A DNA stretch of 64,000 bases, taken from the NCBI GenBank assembly GCA_036927565.1, contig JAYESD010000001.1, positions 2,418,001 through 2,482,000 of the forward strand. Direction: 5' to 3'. Each line of letters starts with the position of its first letter. The first letter of the stretch is position 1. This document shows positions 45,186 to 55,184 of the stretch, in pieces. The DNA is from Tuctoria greenei (taxonomy: Eukaryota; Streptophyta; Magnoliopsida; Poales; Poaceae). The notes under the pieces were generated by a model. The model was not told the origin of the DNA, did not search any database, and saw nothing but the letters and a program-made list of their open reading frames with translations. The position numbers were made by a program, and so were the translations under genes.

Positions 45186-46304
45186 CTAACGTCTACCACG
45201 CTTGTTGTCGAACCTACGCGCTGCATTGACATGAGCCCGATCGTAAGACACGCACGTAGGAGCTGCCCTCCTCCGTCGCTGCTGCGCAAGCGCTGGTGTC
45301 TCAAACTGCTGTGAAGGCTGAGTCGGAATGGGAGGACCGTCCAATTGTGATGCAGGAACTGTGTCCTGTTGCGGCACGTCCACCAGGTAACCGTCGATCT
45401 GGAAAGGTGATACTGGAGGACTGCCGTGGTGCGCCAGCGAGCCAGAAATCGTAGAATCAAAGTCTGTTGTGCCATCTCCTGCATTCGCATATAACATATA
45501 GTTAGCAGCAGCATTGTGTCCAATATGTATTTAAGTAGCATAACAGTTGCACGTCATACATGCGCCCATGTGTGGCACATGCGTGGACGGGCCAACCTGG
45601 TTCCAAAAAGGAACCCAAGAAGGTATATGCGCCGATGGGTCTGCAAAATCCCAAGCACATACATGTGTCGACGACCCAGGAGCCCAAGCAGCAGGTGCCT
45701 GTGTGGATGGGCCTGGAGCCCAAGCAGCAGGTGGCTCACCACGTGCTTCTACATCATTCTCATTCTCATCATCAGAAGAATCAACTTCTGGAACATTTTT
45801 GTGTTCCATATCTTCGATCCTTATTTGTTCAACTATGTTCTCAATGTGTTCTCCTTCATCTGCCACACCACGTGCTTCTACATGTACCGAGTTCTCTCCA
45901 GCTTCTTCTACTCCAACATCATCTTCCACACTATTTGCTTCATCACATTCCGCTACAATCTCTACTTCTTTCATTTCCGCTTGCGCAAGAAGCACTAGAG
46001 GCCAACCCCGCTCCACAACTAAATCTACATATTTCCTCCAATTCAGTGTTCCCTTAATAATAATTAAATCCCAATAAATTCCATTTCTTGCCCGATTAAT
46101 CATTCCTTTCAATGTCAACTGATGTTGTTCTGGATCAAGGTTAATTTTTTTCATCAACCAGTTTATAACACCACTAAATGTCCTCTCATTTGATCTTGTT
46201 ATCCCTCTATCACACGACGCGAAACCAGACAAATCAATCCCAGTAGGGCCATAAACTATTGTGTCTTCTCCATAAAATATCTGAAATACTAACTTCTCTG
46301 ACAT
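45186..46304 (-). pseudogene. MULE transposase remnant without catalytic core
   Basis: First segment 45531-46304 (257 codons) starts MSEKLVFQIFYGEDTIVYG. Its first 115 residues (GFASCDRGITRSNERTFSGV, YWDLIIIKGTLNWRKYVDLV, GWPLVLLAQ) resemble the N-terminal region of grass MULE transposases. A variable acidic and Pro/Ala-rich stretch follows. A second coding-like segment (45186-45497) starts after a TGCAG acceptor-like site and ends in RRFDNKRGRR, resembling a basic C terminus. The MULE DDE domain and SWIM zinc finger expected between them are absent, so an internal deletion is inferred. I could not find a donor site that joins the segments cleanly. Confidence 0.55.
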
Positions 46305-46747
46305 TCCTATTGGAATTTATACACACAAATAAAAGTAATCACATGAATTAGAGAAGTGCACTCTAAACATTTATCAAATATTATTACTTTTAAAATTATC
46401 AACATTAATTAAAAATAACTTACGAATATAAACCTAAAAATTATAACTATTAGAACCTAATAACATGTATGGTAAATAACTATGAAACCTAGTGTAAAAT
46501 GTCAAAAAAATATCTAAAGAGCAATAACACATAATAACACATAACTAGCACTACCTAAAATACCTAAAATAAAGATATATCCGTACATAACTTACAACAT
46601 AATAATACATAGATCATACGTAAATCACAAACTAGAATAATAATACCTAAAACACTAACTAATTAATAATGTGCACTACATATTAATACCTAAATCACTA
46701 ACTAAATTAATAATGTGCACAACATAATAATACCTAGATCACTAACT
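46305..46747. other. MULE interior, AT-rich upstream region
   Basis: Very AT-rich sequence upstream of the transposase-like exon, with loosely repeated ACCTAAAA and CACTAACTAA motifs. Probably promoter and leader; no discrete box is assigned. Confidence 0.45.
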
Positions 46748-47213
46748 AAAATAACTAACAAATAAATACCTATTGAAATAAGTAAGCAACTTAGTACTAG
46801 AGAATACAAATAAATAGTACTAGAGAATAACAAATAGTACAAAATAACTAACAAATAAATACCTGTTGAAATAAGTAAGCAACTTAGTACTAGAGAATAC
46901 AAATAAATAGTACTAGAGAATAACAAATAGTACAAAATAACTAACAAATAAATACCTAATGAAATACGTAAGCAACTTAGTACTAGAGAATACAAATAAT
47001 TAGTACTAGAGAATAACAAATAGTACAAAATAACTAACAAATAAATACCTATTGAAATAAGTAAGCAACTTAGTATTAGAGAATACAAATAAATAGTACT
47101 AGAGAATAACAAATAGTACAAAATAACTAACAAATACATACCTATTAAAATAAGTAAGCAACTTAGTACTAGAGAATACAAATAAATAGTACTAGAGAAT
47201 AACAAATAGTACC
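46748..47213. repeat. 93-bp tandem repeat, five copies
   Basis: The unit AAAATAACTAACAAATAAAT... begins at 46748, 46841, 46934, 47027 and 47120, exactly 93 bp apart, with very few differences. Because 93 is a multiple of three it yields an apparent 31-residue repeated hydrophobic open frame on the minus strand, which I treat as an artefact. Confidence 0.93.
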
Positions 47214-47349
47214 TTAGTACCGAGGACAATCGGGGTCGAGAGGGAGGCGACGGAGCGGCGGCGCGGTGGATCACCGGCGGCGGCGGCGTGATTCAGTGCC
47301 GAGAAGAAATACCCGACACGTTTTATAGAGGGACGCAAATCGTCCGTGA

Positions 47350-47545
47350 CGCATACGACGATTCGGGCGGACCCCACATGCGGGCGAATTTCGTATGCGC
47401 CGCATACGAAATGCGAATGTCGTATGCGGCGCATACGAGATTCGTTCTCCTCGTGAACGCAACCGCCACCTCGGGCGCCACGTCACCGTCGTATGCGCCT
47501 CATACGAAATGCGTGACCAACGTGGCAAATCGTATGAGCCACATA
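47350..47545. repeat. MULE right subterminal palindromic repeats
   Basis: At least five dyads such as TCGTATGCGGCGCATACGA (near 47,352, 47,394, 47,422, 47,489 and 47,527), several followed by GAAATGCG or GAGATTCG. Same motif class as on the left side. Confidence 0.75.
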
Positions 47546-47633
47546 CGACAGTGGGTCATTTTGACAAATTTTGGAATCCGTGAGTTATTTATTATAAATG
47601 ATTTTTTAAAAGGTATATTAATAAAAAAAATTC
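47540..47633 (-). repeat. MULE right terminal inverted repeat
   Basis: Reverse complement of 5925-6018, ending ...AAAAAAATTC, followed by TSD TGCACACATC (47634-47643). Confidence 0.85.
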
Positions 47634-47762
47634 TGCACACATCACACCACCACACACACCTTAATTGGCACCATTAATTATCTGACCTGTGAGGCTATGA
47701 CACCACTACGCACGCAATACGCGCATGCCGTAGTTAATATAATAACTACTTGCGCGTGTGTA

Positions 47763-49344
47763 TCACCCAAACACGTATCTAGTCTCCAGGGTTTGGAACA
47801 CGGTGGACTCCGCCTCCATCACCTTCGCCATCTCCGGCGCCACGTGCACGTACACCACCCAGTCGCCGCCTCCGCGCGCGCTCGGCATCGGCATTACGTA
47901 CCCGGCGCCGGCGGGCCAGGGGAAGTGGTACGACGCGAACGCCGGAAGGCCCGTCCCGAAGTCAGCCTTGCCTACCGGGAAGCCCATCCCTGACGACACG
48001 ATGCACGTCATCGCCTCGTTCCCGCCGGTGCCGCCCAGGTACGCCCTCGCCGCGGCCGGCTTGGGCCGCAGCGCCTCCACCCAGTCGACAAGGCCACGGA
48101 AGTGGTCCCCTGTCGCGGCCTCCGCCACCCACCTGTGCACGTCGTTAGCGACGTCGGCGAGATCCATGCTTCGCAGGTCATCGGACCTGATGACGCCGTA
48201 CGGTATGGTGAGCACGTTGCCGAAGTACGTCTTCATGGCGCCGTCGTCCGGGCACATGATGCGGGTGCGCCCGTCAACGACCACGCCCATGCAGCACGAG
48301 CTCTGGCCCGGGGAGGCCGCCCTGGAGCAGAGCTGCCACAGGTGGGCCGTGAACGCCTCCATCTTCGTGCGCCCCGGCCCCGCCGACTCCTGCAGCGCGG
48401 CGATGTCCGAGGCGGCAATGCGGTAGATCCGGTTGACTGCAACGGCGGCGGATGGCGGTGGGGGTGGCGCAGCGCTGCGAGGGGAGAACAGGTGGTTGAT
48501 CAGGGCATCAGTGGACGGCGTGCGCGGCGGCGGCGGGTCTCGCGGAGCGACGAGGGAGCGGCGGAACGACGGGGCTGCAGGCGGTGCGGAGTTGCCGCGG
48601 GCGGTTGCGGCCCATGCGACCAGGAACATGTTGAAGGAGTAGGCGTCGCAGACGCGATGGTCGAAGGTGCAACCGACGACGGCGCCGCCACAACTGAACT
48701 TTGTAACCTGCGTGCATGCATGTGCCATGCATGCAAGGCAGTGGCAAATTCATGAACATTGCGTTACATATATATCAGATTAGAACTGCTCAATTAATGA
48801 CAAAGCAATGTTTCTGAACCCTTGGATTTTCTTTAAGATGGTCGTCAGTGCTGTGGGTGTCTGGATATAGATCGTAGCTAGGCCACATCAACCACCTGGC
48901 GGAGCAGCTGGAGATCATATATACCTGAACTGACATCACGCCGGCTTTCGTCTTGGCGGGTACCAGCTTCTCGACTCCCTCGTCCGGCAGTCCCACCCGG
49001 AGATCCCGCAGCACGGCGCCGCCAGCGCTCGCCTCTGTGAAGTCCACGCCACGGCAGCTGCAGAGTAGCTCTGGCTCGCCGTCACCGTTGGCCACCACCT
49101 CCCCAGCCAGCGGGTAGTACGCCACCAGCGTCTTCGCCAGCGCCTCCTTAAGCGCGGCCGCGGTGGGCGCGGGGTCGAGGTAGCAGAAGAAGACGCTGAC
49201 GTCGAGCGGCGGCAGGAGGAGGTCAAGGTTCGAGAGCGGCAGCAGGTGTTCCTGCAGCGGAAGCAGCGGCGCCACCGTCGTCGTGACCGACGATGTGAGG
49301 GTCACCTCGTGGCCGCCCTGCTCTTTAATGATCTCGTTCACCAT
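47763..49344 (-). CDS. BAHD acyltransferase paralog 2, complete
   Basis: Two exons: 48925-49344 (140 codons, starts MVNEIIKEQGGHEV) and 47763-48707 (314 codons plus stop). The 217-bp intron is in the same position and phase as in paralog 1 (CAG/GTATAT, CGCAG). Total 454 aa, normal for BAHD enzymes. The catalytic HRVCD is at 48645-48659, followed by DAYSFNMF; AYFGN is present as TYFGN. The C-terminal motif is DFGTG (47949-47963) instead of DFGWG. The protein ends TRYVFG. Expected activity is transfer of an acyl group from CoA to an alcohol or amine in the cytosol; substrates are unresolved. It looks intact and expressible, and its stop codon lies only about 120 bp from the MULE insertion. Confidence 0.95.
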
Positions 49345-49429
49345 GTTGCCTGAAGTGTGTGCACACTGGTGTGTTGGTTACTGACAATTGGAGACTCAGG
49401 TCTTCAGGTTTCAAGGCCCCATGGGTGCA

Positions 49430-49437
49430 ATTATATA
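49430..49437 (-). promoter_or_regulatory. TATA box of BAHD paralog 2
   Basis: TATATAAT on the minus strand, about 86 nt upstream of the start codon, at a location comparable to the box of paralog 1. Confidence 0.6.
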
Positions 49438-49620
49438 AAGGTAAAATGTTTTTTTTCGAAAGCCTAAAGGTAAAATGTTAGGTAAACAAATCAGACTGTC
49501 TGTGCAGTGTACTGTAATTCTTTAATTCGATAAACTTCCTATCAGATTTCCTTGTCTGAAACGCCTCATTTCGGTTGCATGTGTGCAGTTCACTACTCTA
49601 CCACTCATATTAATTTTGTA

Positions 49621-49700
49621 CTCCCTCCGTCCCGGAAAATTTGTCGCTTTGTAGTTCATTTTTGAACTACAAAGCGACAAGTTTTCCGGGACGGAGGGAG
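49621..49700. mobile_element. 80-bp Stowaway-like hairpin MITE in the BAHD-2 upstream region
   Basis: CTCCCTCCGTCCC at the left and its complement at the right, near-perfect arms of about 38 nt, TA duplicated on both sides. It lies about 280 bp upstream of the BAHD-2 start codon, where it could affect the promoter. Confidence 0.9.
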
Positions 49701-49702
49701 TA

Positions 49703-51184
49703 CTACTCAGCAGGTTTTGCTTTAATGTTGACAGGTTTGGTAGGTCGTTCCTCTCTTGCGGTAGAGAAGAACGATGAGTATTGCGTTGCTTTAATTGTCC
49801 ATTATCTGCAGGTTCCCCTGTTAATTTTTGCGAAACCAAAATGATTCAGTTTGGTGACTCTGGTTTGACATTATGTCGAAGGTGTAGGACGTTATTATTT
49901 ATACTATTCCGGTGTCCGTATGCATTTCTGGGAGTCAGCATGCACTCGCAGGTTGTGATAATAAAATAATAATAAACAGGTTTCATGACATATGGGTTCA
50001 TCGAGTGATGTGCTGCATGCATCAATGCAGGTTTCATGCATTTATAAAATTTGCGATAACGTAAGGTCAATAGTTGGGACGGAAAGTAACCAGACGACAG
50101 AAGCCATGCTCTGAGAGGAGAGTTGTGGGTTTGATCGAGCGATCAGACTTGATTTGATTTCTCGAAACATGGGGTTTGAGACCTCACAGGCAGCTGAACC
50201 AAACCAAACGACCACCCCTATACCTGCAGATGAGGCTCACGTTGTACGTTGACGTATGCGTGGTCACCTGCTGTCACTCACCCTGCAAGGTAATATATGT
50301 GACGGTTTCTGACGCGACCCAAGATTTTCGTCGATCGAAGCAGGTAAACAAGCATCCAATCAGCAAGTCAGCCAGTAAATGCGTTCATCTCGATAAAGAT
50401 GGCTGGCGGAATTAGGAACACCAACCGCCTCCTTCATTCCTGATGAGAAAAAACAGCCGCTGGCATGCCCTAGATATTGAACCGGGCAATTTCATGCGAA
50501 ACCATTCGTGATCGCCCATAGGCCATAGCTTTGATAGCAAAGGGAGGGAGGAGATATGCGTGTAGCGTGCGCTGACGCAGATGCATAACCAGAAACAGAT
50601 CTGCGCTGCCTCCTTTAATCTGTGTCTTTCATTCAGAGATTCGAAGACGATTGATTCCCATTTGTAAAGGCAGCAGAAGCAGTGAGCTCCAGCTTTCTTG
50701 TGCGCGCGCGAACATGATGCACGATCGATGAGAGCTCAGGCCACAAAGCTAGGCAGCGAAAGTTAATTAGGTCGTGCCCACCTTTCTGAAACTTAAAAAT
50801 TCAGATAAAAGTACTGGTAGCTGGGTTAATTGACCCTTTTGCTTCACCGGGTGAAAGAGTAGAGACCGGAGGAGTGCACCTCTTTTACGAGTGCCCGTCA
50901 TCCCTTACGTGCTCCATCTGCTTTGCACCCAAGGACATGTCAACGACAAGAAGACATCGACCTTTGGTTCGCAGTGACTCAGCGATTGATGGCCAAGCCA
51001 AAGCGAAGGCTATTCGCTCTGCTGCCATTTTGGTTTGCTGGTCCAGATGGTCCGTTTGAGGGTTCGGAGAAGTCGATTTGCAAGGATCTTGCTGAGGTCA
51101 AAGAACAAGGTGTGGCCTTTGGGGGCAAGATGAAGCTGCACACCTGACGGCAGCAATGCCAGTACCAACTAGGCATGACAGTTA
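49703..51184. other. Intergenic between BAHD-2 and BAHD-3, no gene recognised
   Basis: No open frame with recognisable features; mixed composition. Nothing further can be supported. Confidence 0.5.
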
Positions 51185-52253
51185 GACCCCGTACGGTTCC
51201 AGATTCGATGAGAATCGGAAACAGTTTCAGTTTCAACCTGAAACAGTTTCAGAACATAAAACAGAATTACTTGAAAATCGTTTAGCTAGTTTTTTGATTC
51301 AGTTTCAGCTGAAAGGTGATAAGAGTTGAATTGACACATTTACCCCTCCCTATTTACCCTTGCTTGTTTACTGTATATATGTACGACAACGAGCAGGTAA
51401 GCGCATGATTGACAGAGGTCTATAATCAAGCATCATCCACTGAACCATAATGGACAACTATAATCAGATATCATCAACACTACCATGATCCACAAGTATA
51501 TACAGAGGGCATCGTGGCAAATTATCATCCACAAGCATTATTATGTGCAAATTAGGTACAGAAAGGACAAAACATCAGATGGAGTCGGGGCTTACTAGCA
51601 GATTGCCATGAAGCAACTCGGCGTGGGGGCTTCAATCGAAGGCTACGACCCAAACATCACAGGAATCTGCGCCGGCGGAGAGGCACTCTACAAGAAGCAG
51701 CGCCGGCCGGACACGCACCTCGACGTGAAGCGAAGTCGGCGGGGATGCAACACGACGACGTCGGAGAGCCTTCTGGACGCAGCGAGTTGACGGAGTTCGT
51801 CCCTACGTAGGCCCTGGTTGACGGCGTCCGTCGCTAGTCCTCCGGTGGTGAAACCAGCAGCCGAGGAGGCGGCCGCCAGGAGCCAACTTTCGGCCGGTCT
51901 CGAGGAGCCGATGGACGACACTTTCGACTCGATTGCACGCCTGAACAGGAGGATTCGCCGCGGGATGAGACGAGATCGATTTCGCAGGGGTTCGGCGAGT
52001 TCGTTTAACAGCTGCGCGCTGATTGGACGTGGTGGCAATGTCGCGTAAATATGACAAAGTTTCTGACCAGGGTCGACTCCCGTTCCGATCCGACGAGTAG
52101 AACACCTTTTTCCCGGTTCCACCTTCGCTATTGTTTTTACCGAATCGGTCTGGGATGATTCGAGGTGAATCAGTTTCACGTTTTTGTCCGTTTGGCTGTA
52201 CGGCATCTGATTCTAATGCAAAACTGATCCGATTCGTGCAACCAAACGGCCCC
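51185..52253. mobile_element. Possible PIF/Harbinger-type element, GC-rich interior
   Basis: Left end GACCCCGTACGGTTCC and right end (reverse complement) GGGGCCGTTTGGTTGC are imperfect inverted repeats, each flanked by TTA (51182-51184, 52254-52256). TTA duplication and GGGCCGTTTGG ends suggest PIF/Harbinger. The interior shifts from AT-rich to GC-rich at about 51,600-52,020, where overlapping open frames on both strands (for example 51688-52206 minus) have no recognisable domain; a captured host fragment is possible. No transposase is present. Confidence 0.45.
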
Positions 52254-52365
52254 TTAGTTTCTCTAGCTAGCGATGTTTTGGCACTGCTCGTGCTTGTAAC
52301 ATTATCGAACAAATTTCTCTCCTTATTAATATAATGCGCTCCTATGGGGTTTTCTAAGAGAGAGA

Positions 52366-52383
52366 GGGGGGGGGGGGGGGGGG
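52366..52383 (+). repeat. Poly-G run
   Basis: 18 consecutive G after a short GA repeat. The length may be unreliable in the assembly. Confidence 0.8.
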
Positions 52384-52524
52384 AGACCCCACCTGCCTGA
52401 ACTGGGACAGCCTTTTGTTTCGCTGGGAGAAGAGGTTCGGACTGATTAAAAAGCATGTGCGGGTCAACGGTCCACGCTCGATGCCCGGGCTGCAAACAGA
52501 CTTGTCAGGCATGGCCCTCTCATA

Positions 52525-53080
52525 TAGGGCTGTCAACGAGTCGAACTCGAGCGAGCTTGTCTTCATAAGCTTGAATTTGATTAAAAATCGAGTCGATCTC
52601 GAGTCGAGCCTAGGATTTGTTCGATCTTACGATCAGGCTCAAGCTTGGCTCGTTTAGAATTCAAGCCGAGCTTGAATCGAGCCTAGAACGAATCGAACAC
52701 GAGCGAGTTACGATCCTCAACTTTATTAACCGTCCTATAATTGTCATTCTCATGTAGATACAATAAAATCTACTGAATTTTGGTTCACAACTAATAGAGT
52801 AAGAAGGTGGACGATGTTGCACATCATTTGTTGCTAGCATATATAAAAAATGTATCTTATAAATTATTTTTAATAGAATTATATAATTTAATTGATCATA
52901 CATATTATATATGACAACAAAACGAGCTTACTCGAGCTTTTCGAGTTTGAGCTATCGAGCTTGCGAGCTTGTACGCAAGCTCAAGCATGGCTCGTTTAGA
53001 ATTCGAGCCGAGCTTAAATCGAGCTTAAAACGAATCGAACACAAGCGAGTTACGATCTTCGAACTTTATTGACAGCTCTA
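52525..53080. mobile_element. 556-bp hAT-type MITE
   Basis: Ends TAGGGCTGTCAA and its counterpart TTGACAGCTCTA, flanked by a perfect 8-bp duplication CTCTCATA (52517-52524, 53081-53088). The interior is filled with CGAGCTCGAGC-type repeats (GCTCGTTTAGAATTC, ATCGAGC) typical of a plant hAT MITE family. The 8-bp duplication assigns it to hAT. Confidence 0.88.
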
Positions 53081-53088
53081 CTCTCATA

Positions 53089-53645
53089 TCGCCGCCCAAA
53101 TAGCTACCACCACCATCCATCCATATAGCCGCCTCGGCGCCGAAAACGCACATGGTTTTCGTCGTCTCGCGGGCTGCTGAACCTCGCTTCACATGGTTTA
53201 TACAGCTGGATGGAGGCGGGGACCCGGGGAAGCTGAGTTCCTGCCCTGTCATTTTGGGTTGGGCGGCTGCTGCGTGGGGACCAAACCAGAGCATCGTGCG
53301 CCGCCTCCAGCTGCCGCTCCCTCGCCGCAGAGACGGCCTGCACTGTCAAGCTAAGCGTGATAACTATTCACTCCGGTACGCCTCGTCACCAGCTACACTA
53401 CACACGTTTACATATAACCCACGTTATTGTCCAGACAAACGAGATGTGATACCCCGGTTACAATCAGTAGTCCGGGTGCCTGCGGCCTGACCTTCTACGT
53501 ACATAACGGTAGACACATTACACAGTCAAACACACGTACACGTACGGAGCCCAACGTAGACAAGTTGTACAGACATGACACCACACGCAATTTTTTAACT
53601 GTCACGTATCTTCGATTCCCCCCAGCCGGGCCGGGGCACGCACTT
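53089..53645. other. Intergenic downstream of BAHD-3
   Basis: Probably the former 3' flank of BAHD-3. No gene seen. Confidence 0.5.
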
Positions 53646-54400
53646 TCACTTCACCCCGAACACGTAGTCGCTCTCCAGGGCCCTGAACACCGTCGGCTCC
53701 TCCTCCATCACCTTCACCACCTCCGCCGCCGCGTGCACGTACACGACCCAGTCCCCGTCCCCGCGCGCGCTCGGCATCGGCATCACGTACCCGGCCCAGC
53801 CGGGCCAGGGGAAGAGGTACGACGCGAGCGCCGGCCGGCCCCACCCGAAGTCCACCTCCCCGAGCGGGAACCACAGTCCCGACGACACTACGCAGATCGT
53901 CGCGTCCTCGCCGTCCCTGCCGCGGCTCACGTAGGCTCTCGGCACCACCGTCACTGTGGGCTCCGGCCGCAGCGCCTCCACGAGGTCGACGGCGCTGCGG
54001 AAGTTCTCCCCCGTCGCGGCCTCCGCCACCCACCGGTGCACGTCGTCGGCCACGTTGGCGAGATCCATGCCGCGCAGGTCCTCCGAGCCGATGACGCCGT
54101 ACGGTGAGCTGATCACGTTGCCGAAGTACGCCTTCATGGCGCCGTCGGGGAACATGCGAGTGCGCCCGTCCACGATCACGCCCATGGTGCACGAAGAAGG
54201 CGCGGATGACGCCGCCGCTCTGGCGTGGAGCTTCCACAGCAGGGCTGTGAACGCCTCCAGCTTCGTGCGCCCGGGCCCCGCCGAAGCCTGCAGCGCCGCG
54301 ACGTCGGCGGCGGCCACGCGGTAAATGCGGTTGGCGTCGACCGTGGTAGCGGGCGGTGCCAGCGCGCGGCTGATTGGGACAAACAGGCGGTCAGCAAGGG
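53646..54400 (-). pseudogene. BAHD acyltransferase paralog 3, 3' fragment
   Basis: About 250 codons of the second exon, open from LADRLFVPISRALAPP to the stop after SDYVFGVK. It keeps AYFGN, VADDVHRWVAEAATGENF and a canonical DFGWG (53838-53852). At 54401 the coding homology ends abruptly where a hAT-like element begins, so the first exon, the intron and the HxxxD catalytic region are missing from this window. They may survive beyond element C outside the window, but the gene cannot be functional as arranged. It is more divergent from paralogs 1 and 2 than those are from each other. Confidence 0.88.
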
Positions 54401-55184
54401 CAGGGCCGGCTCTATATTTTAGACGGCTCTAGGGCGAGATCTAAAGCATGGGCCCTTAAATATATATATAAGTTTATAAATATCAATTTTTACTTGTAAA
54501 GCATATAAACATATATATTATTTGTTTGAGATATCTAATAAAAATATTAACACTTGATTAGTATTATATTATGATATAAAAACGAAAATATATTAAATAA
54601 AGTATGCTAGAATGAATGTATGATTACCTCAAATAAGAACCAAATTACAATAACTTTATGACAAGGATGTTTCAGTGCTTTCACAAAAAATAGTTCTTCG
54701 ACCATTCTTAATACAAAATCATTTAAACTAATATCGAAATCAATATCGTCCAAGACATCCTTATCAATAGTACAATATATAGCGTGGCTGTTGCTGTCAT
54801 GCAGTTTAGCTTGCTTTTGTTGCATCATCGCTGGTGCAATTAAGGAACATATTGCCTTGCTTGTTTTACTGCACTCAGGTGATTTAAGCAGAAGCTCACC
54901 GCTCAGGTGATTTAATCAGCAAACAACTGAAGAACAAGCCAACGACAGCTAGTACTGGTGTTTTTTTCCCATACCCTTTTACCTTTGCCGGACTGTGGAG
55001 GCAAAAACTTGAAAGAAACAACACTTTTACTGCAGGTGAGCTGGGCCGTCTGGCATTGCTGTGACCACTAAGTGTACTGCCATGTATACATACCGCATAC
55101 GATCTATATATGATCTATTTTATGTTTGTTAGTGAAAATTTTAAACCCTACAACATGTACAAGGTATAAAAATTTTTGGGCCCC
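54401..55184. mobile_element. hAT-like element end, truncating BAHD-3
   Basis: Begins CAGGGCCGGCTCTATATTTTAG, a terminus known from plant hAT-type elements, immediately where BAHD-3 coding sequence stops. AGCAAGGG (54393-54400) would be the left 8-bp target copy. The sequence runs into TTTTTGGGCCCC at 55184, where gypsy C is inserted, so the far end is not visible. A short minus-strand open frame (54607-54828) has no recognisable domain. Confidence 0.55.

Larger units (their letters stand above)
5925..47633 (-). mobile_element. Mutator-like DNA transposon with nested retrotransposons
   Basis: The two ends are inverted copies of each other over about 95 bp (5925-6018 and about 47540-47633), starting GAATTTTTTTATTAATATACC with only a few mismatches, and are flanked by a perfect 10-bp direct repeat. 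Removing the copia insertion at 7616 leaves a native element of about 4.5 kb. Its contents, all on the minus strand, are a transposase-like N-terminal exon (45531-46304), a further coding-like segment (45186-45497) and a two-exon GRF-like gene (6875-7517). Long terminal inverted repeats plus a TSD of about 9 bp are the MULE signature, and the N-terminal protein fits. No DDE catalytic domain is visible, so this copy is probably non-autonomous. A different TIR superfamily remains possible. Confidence 0.78.

Noticed and set aside
46702..47274. 190-codon minus-strand frame with a hydrophobic 31-residue repeat, looking like a membrane protein
   Set aside because: Produced by the 93-bp tandem repeat (93 = 3 x 31) in AT-rich DNA; no gene structure supports it.
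52366..52383. Poly-G run as a possible G-quadruplex or regulatory element
   Set aside because: A bare homopolymer after a GA repeat, liable to assembly error; no context supports a function.
51688..52495. Overlapping 172- and 230-codon minus-strand frames
   Set aside because: They cross the right end of the TTA-flanked element and overlap in different frames; kept only as a possible captured fragment, not as genes.
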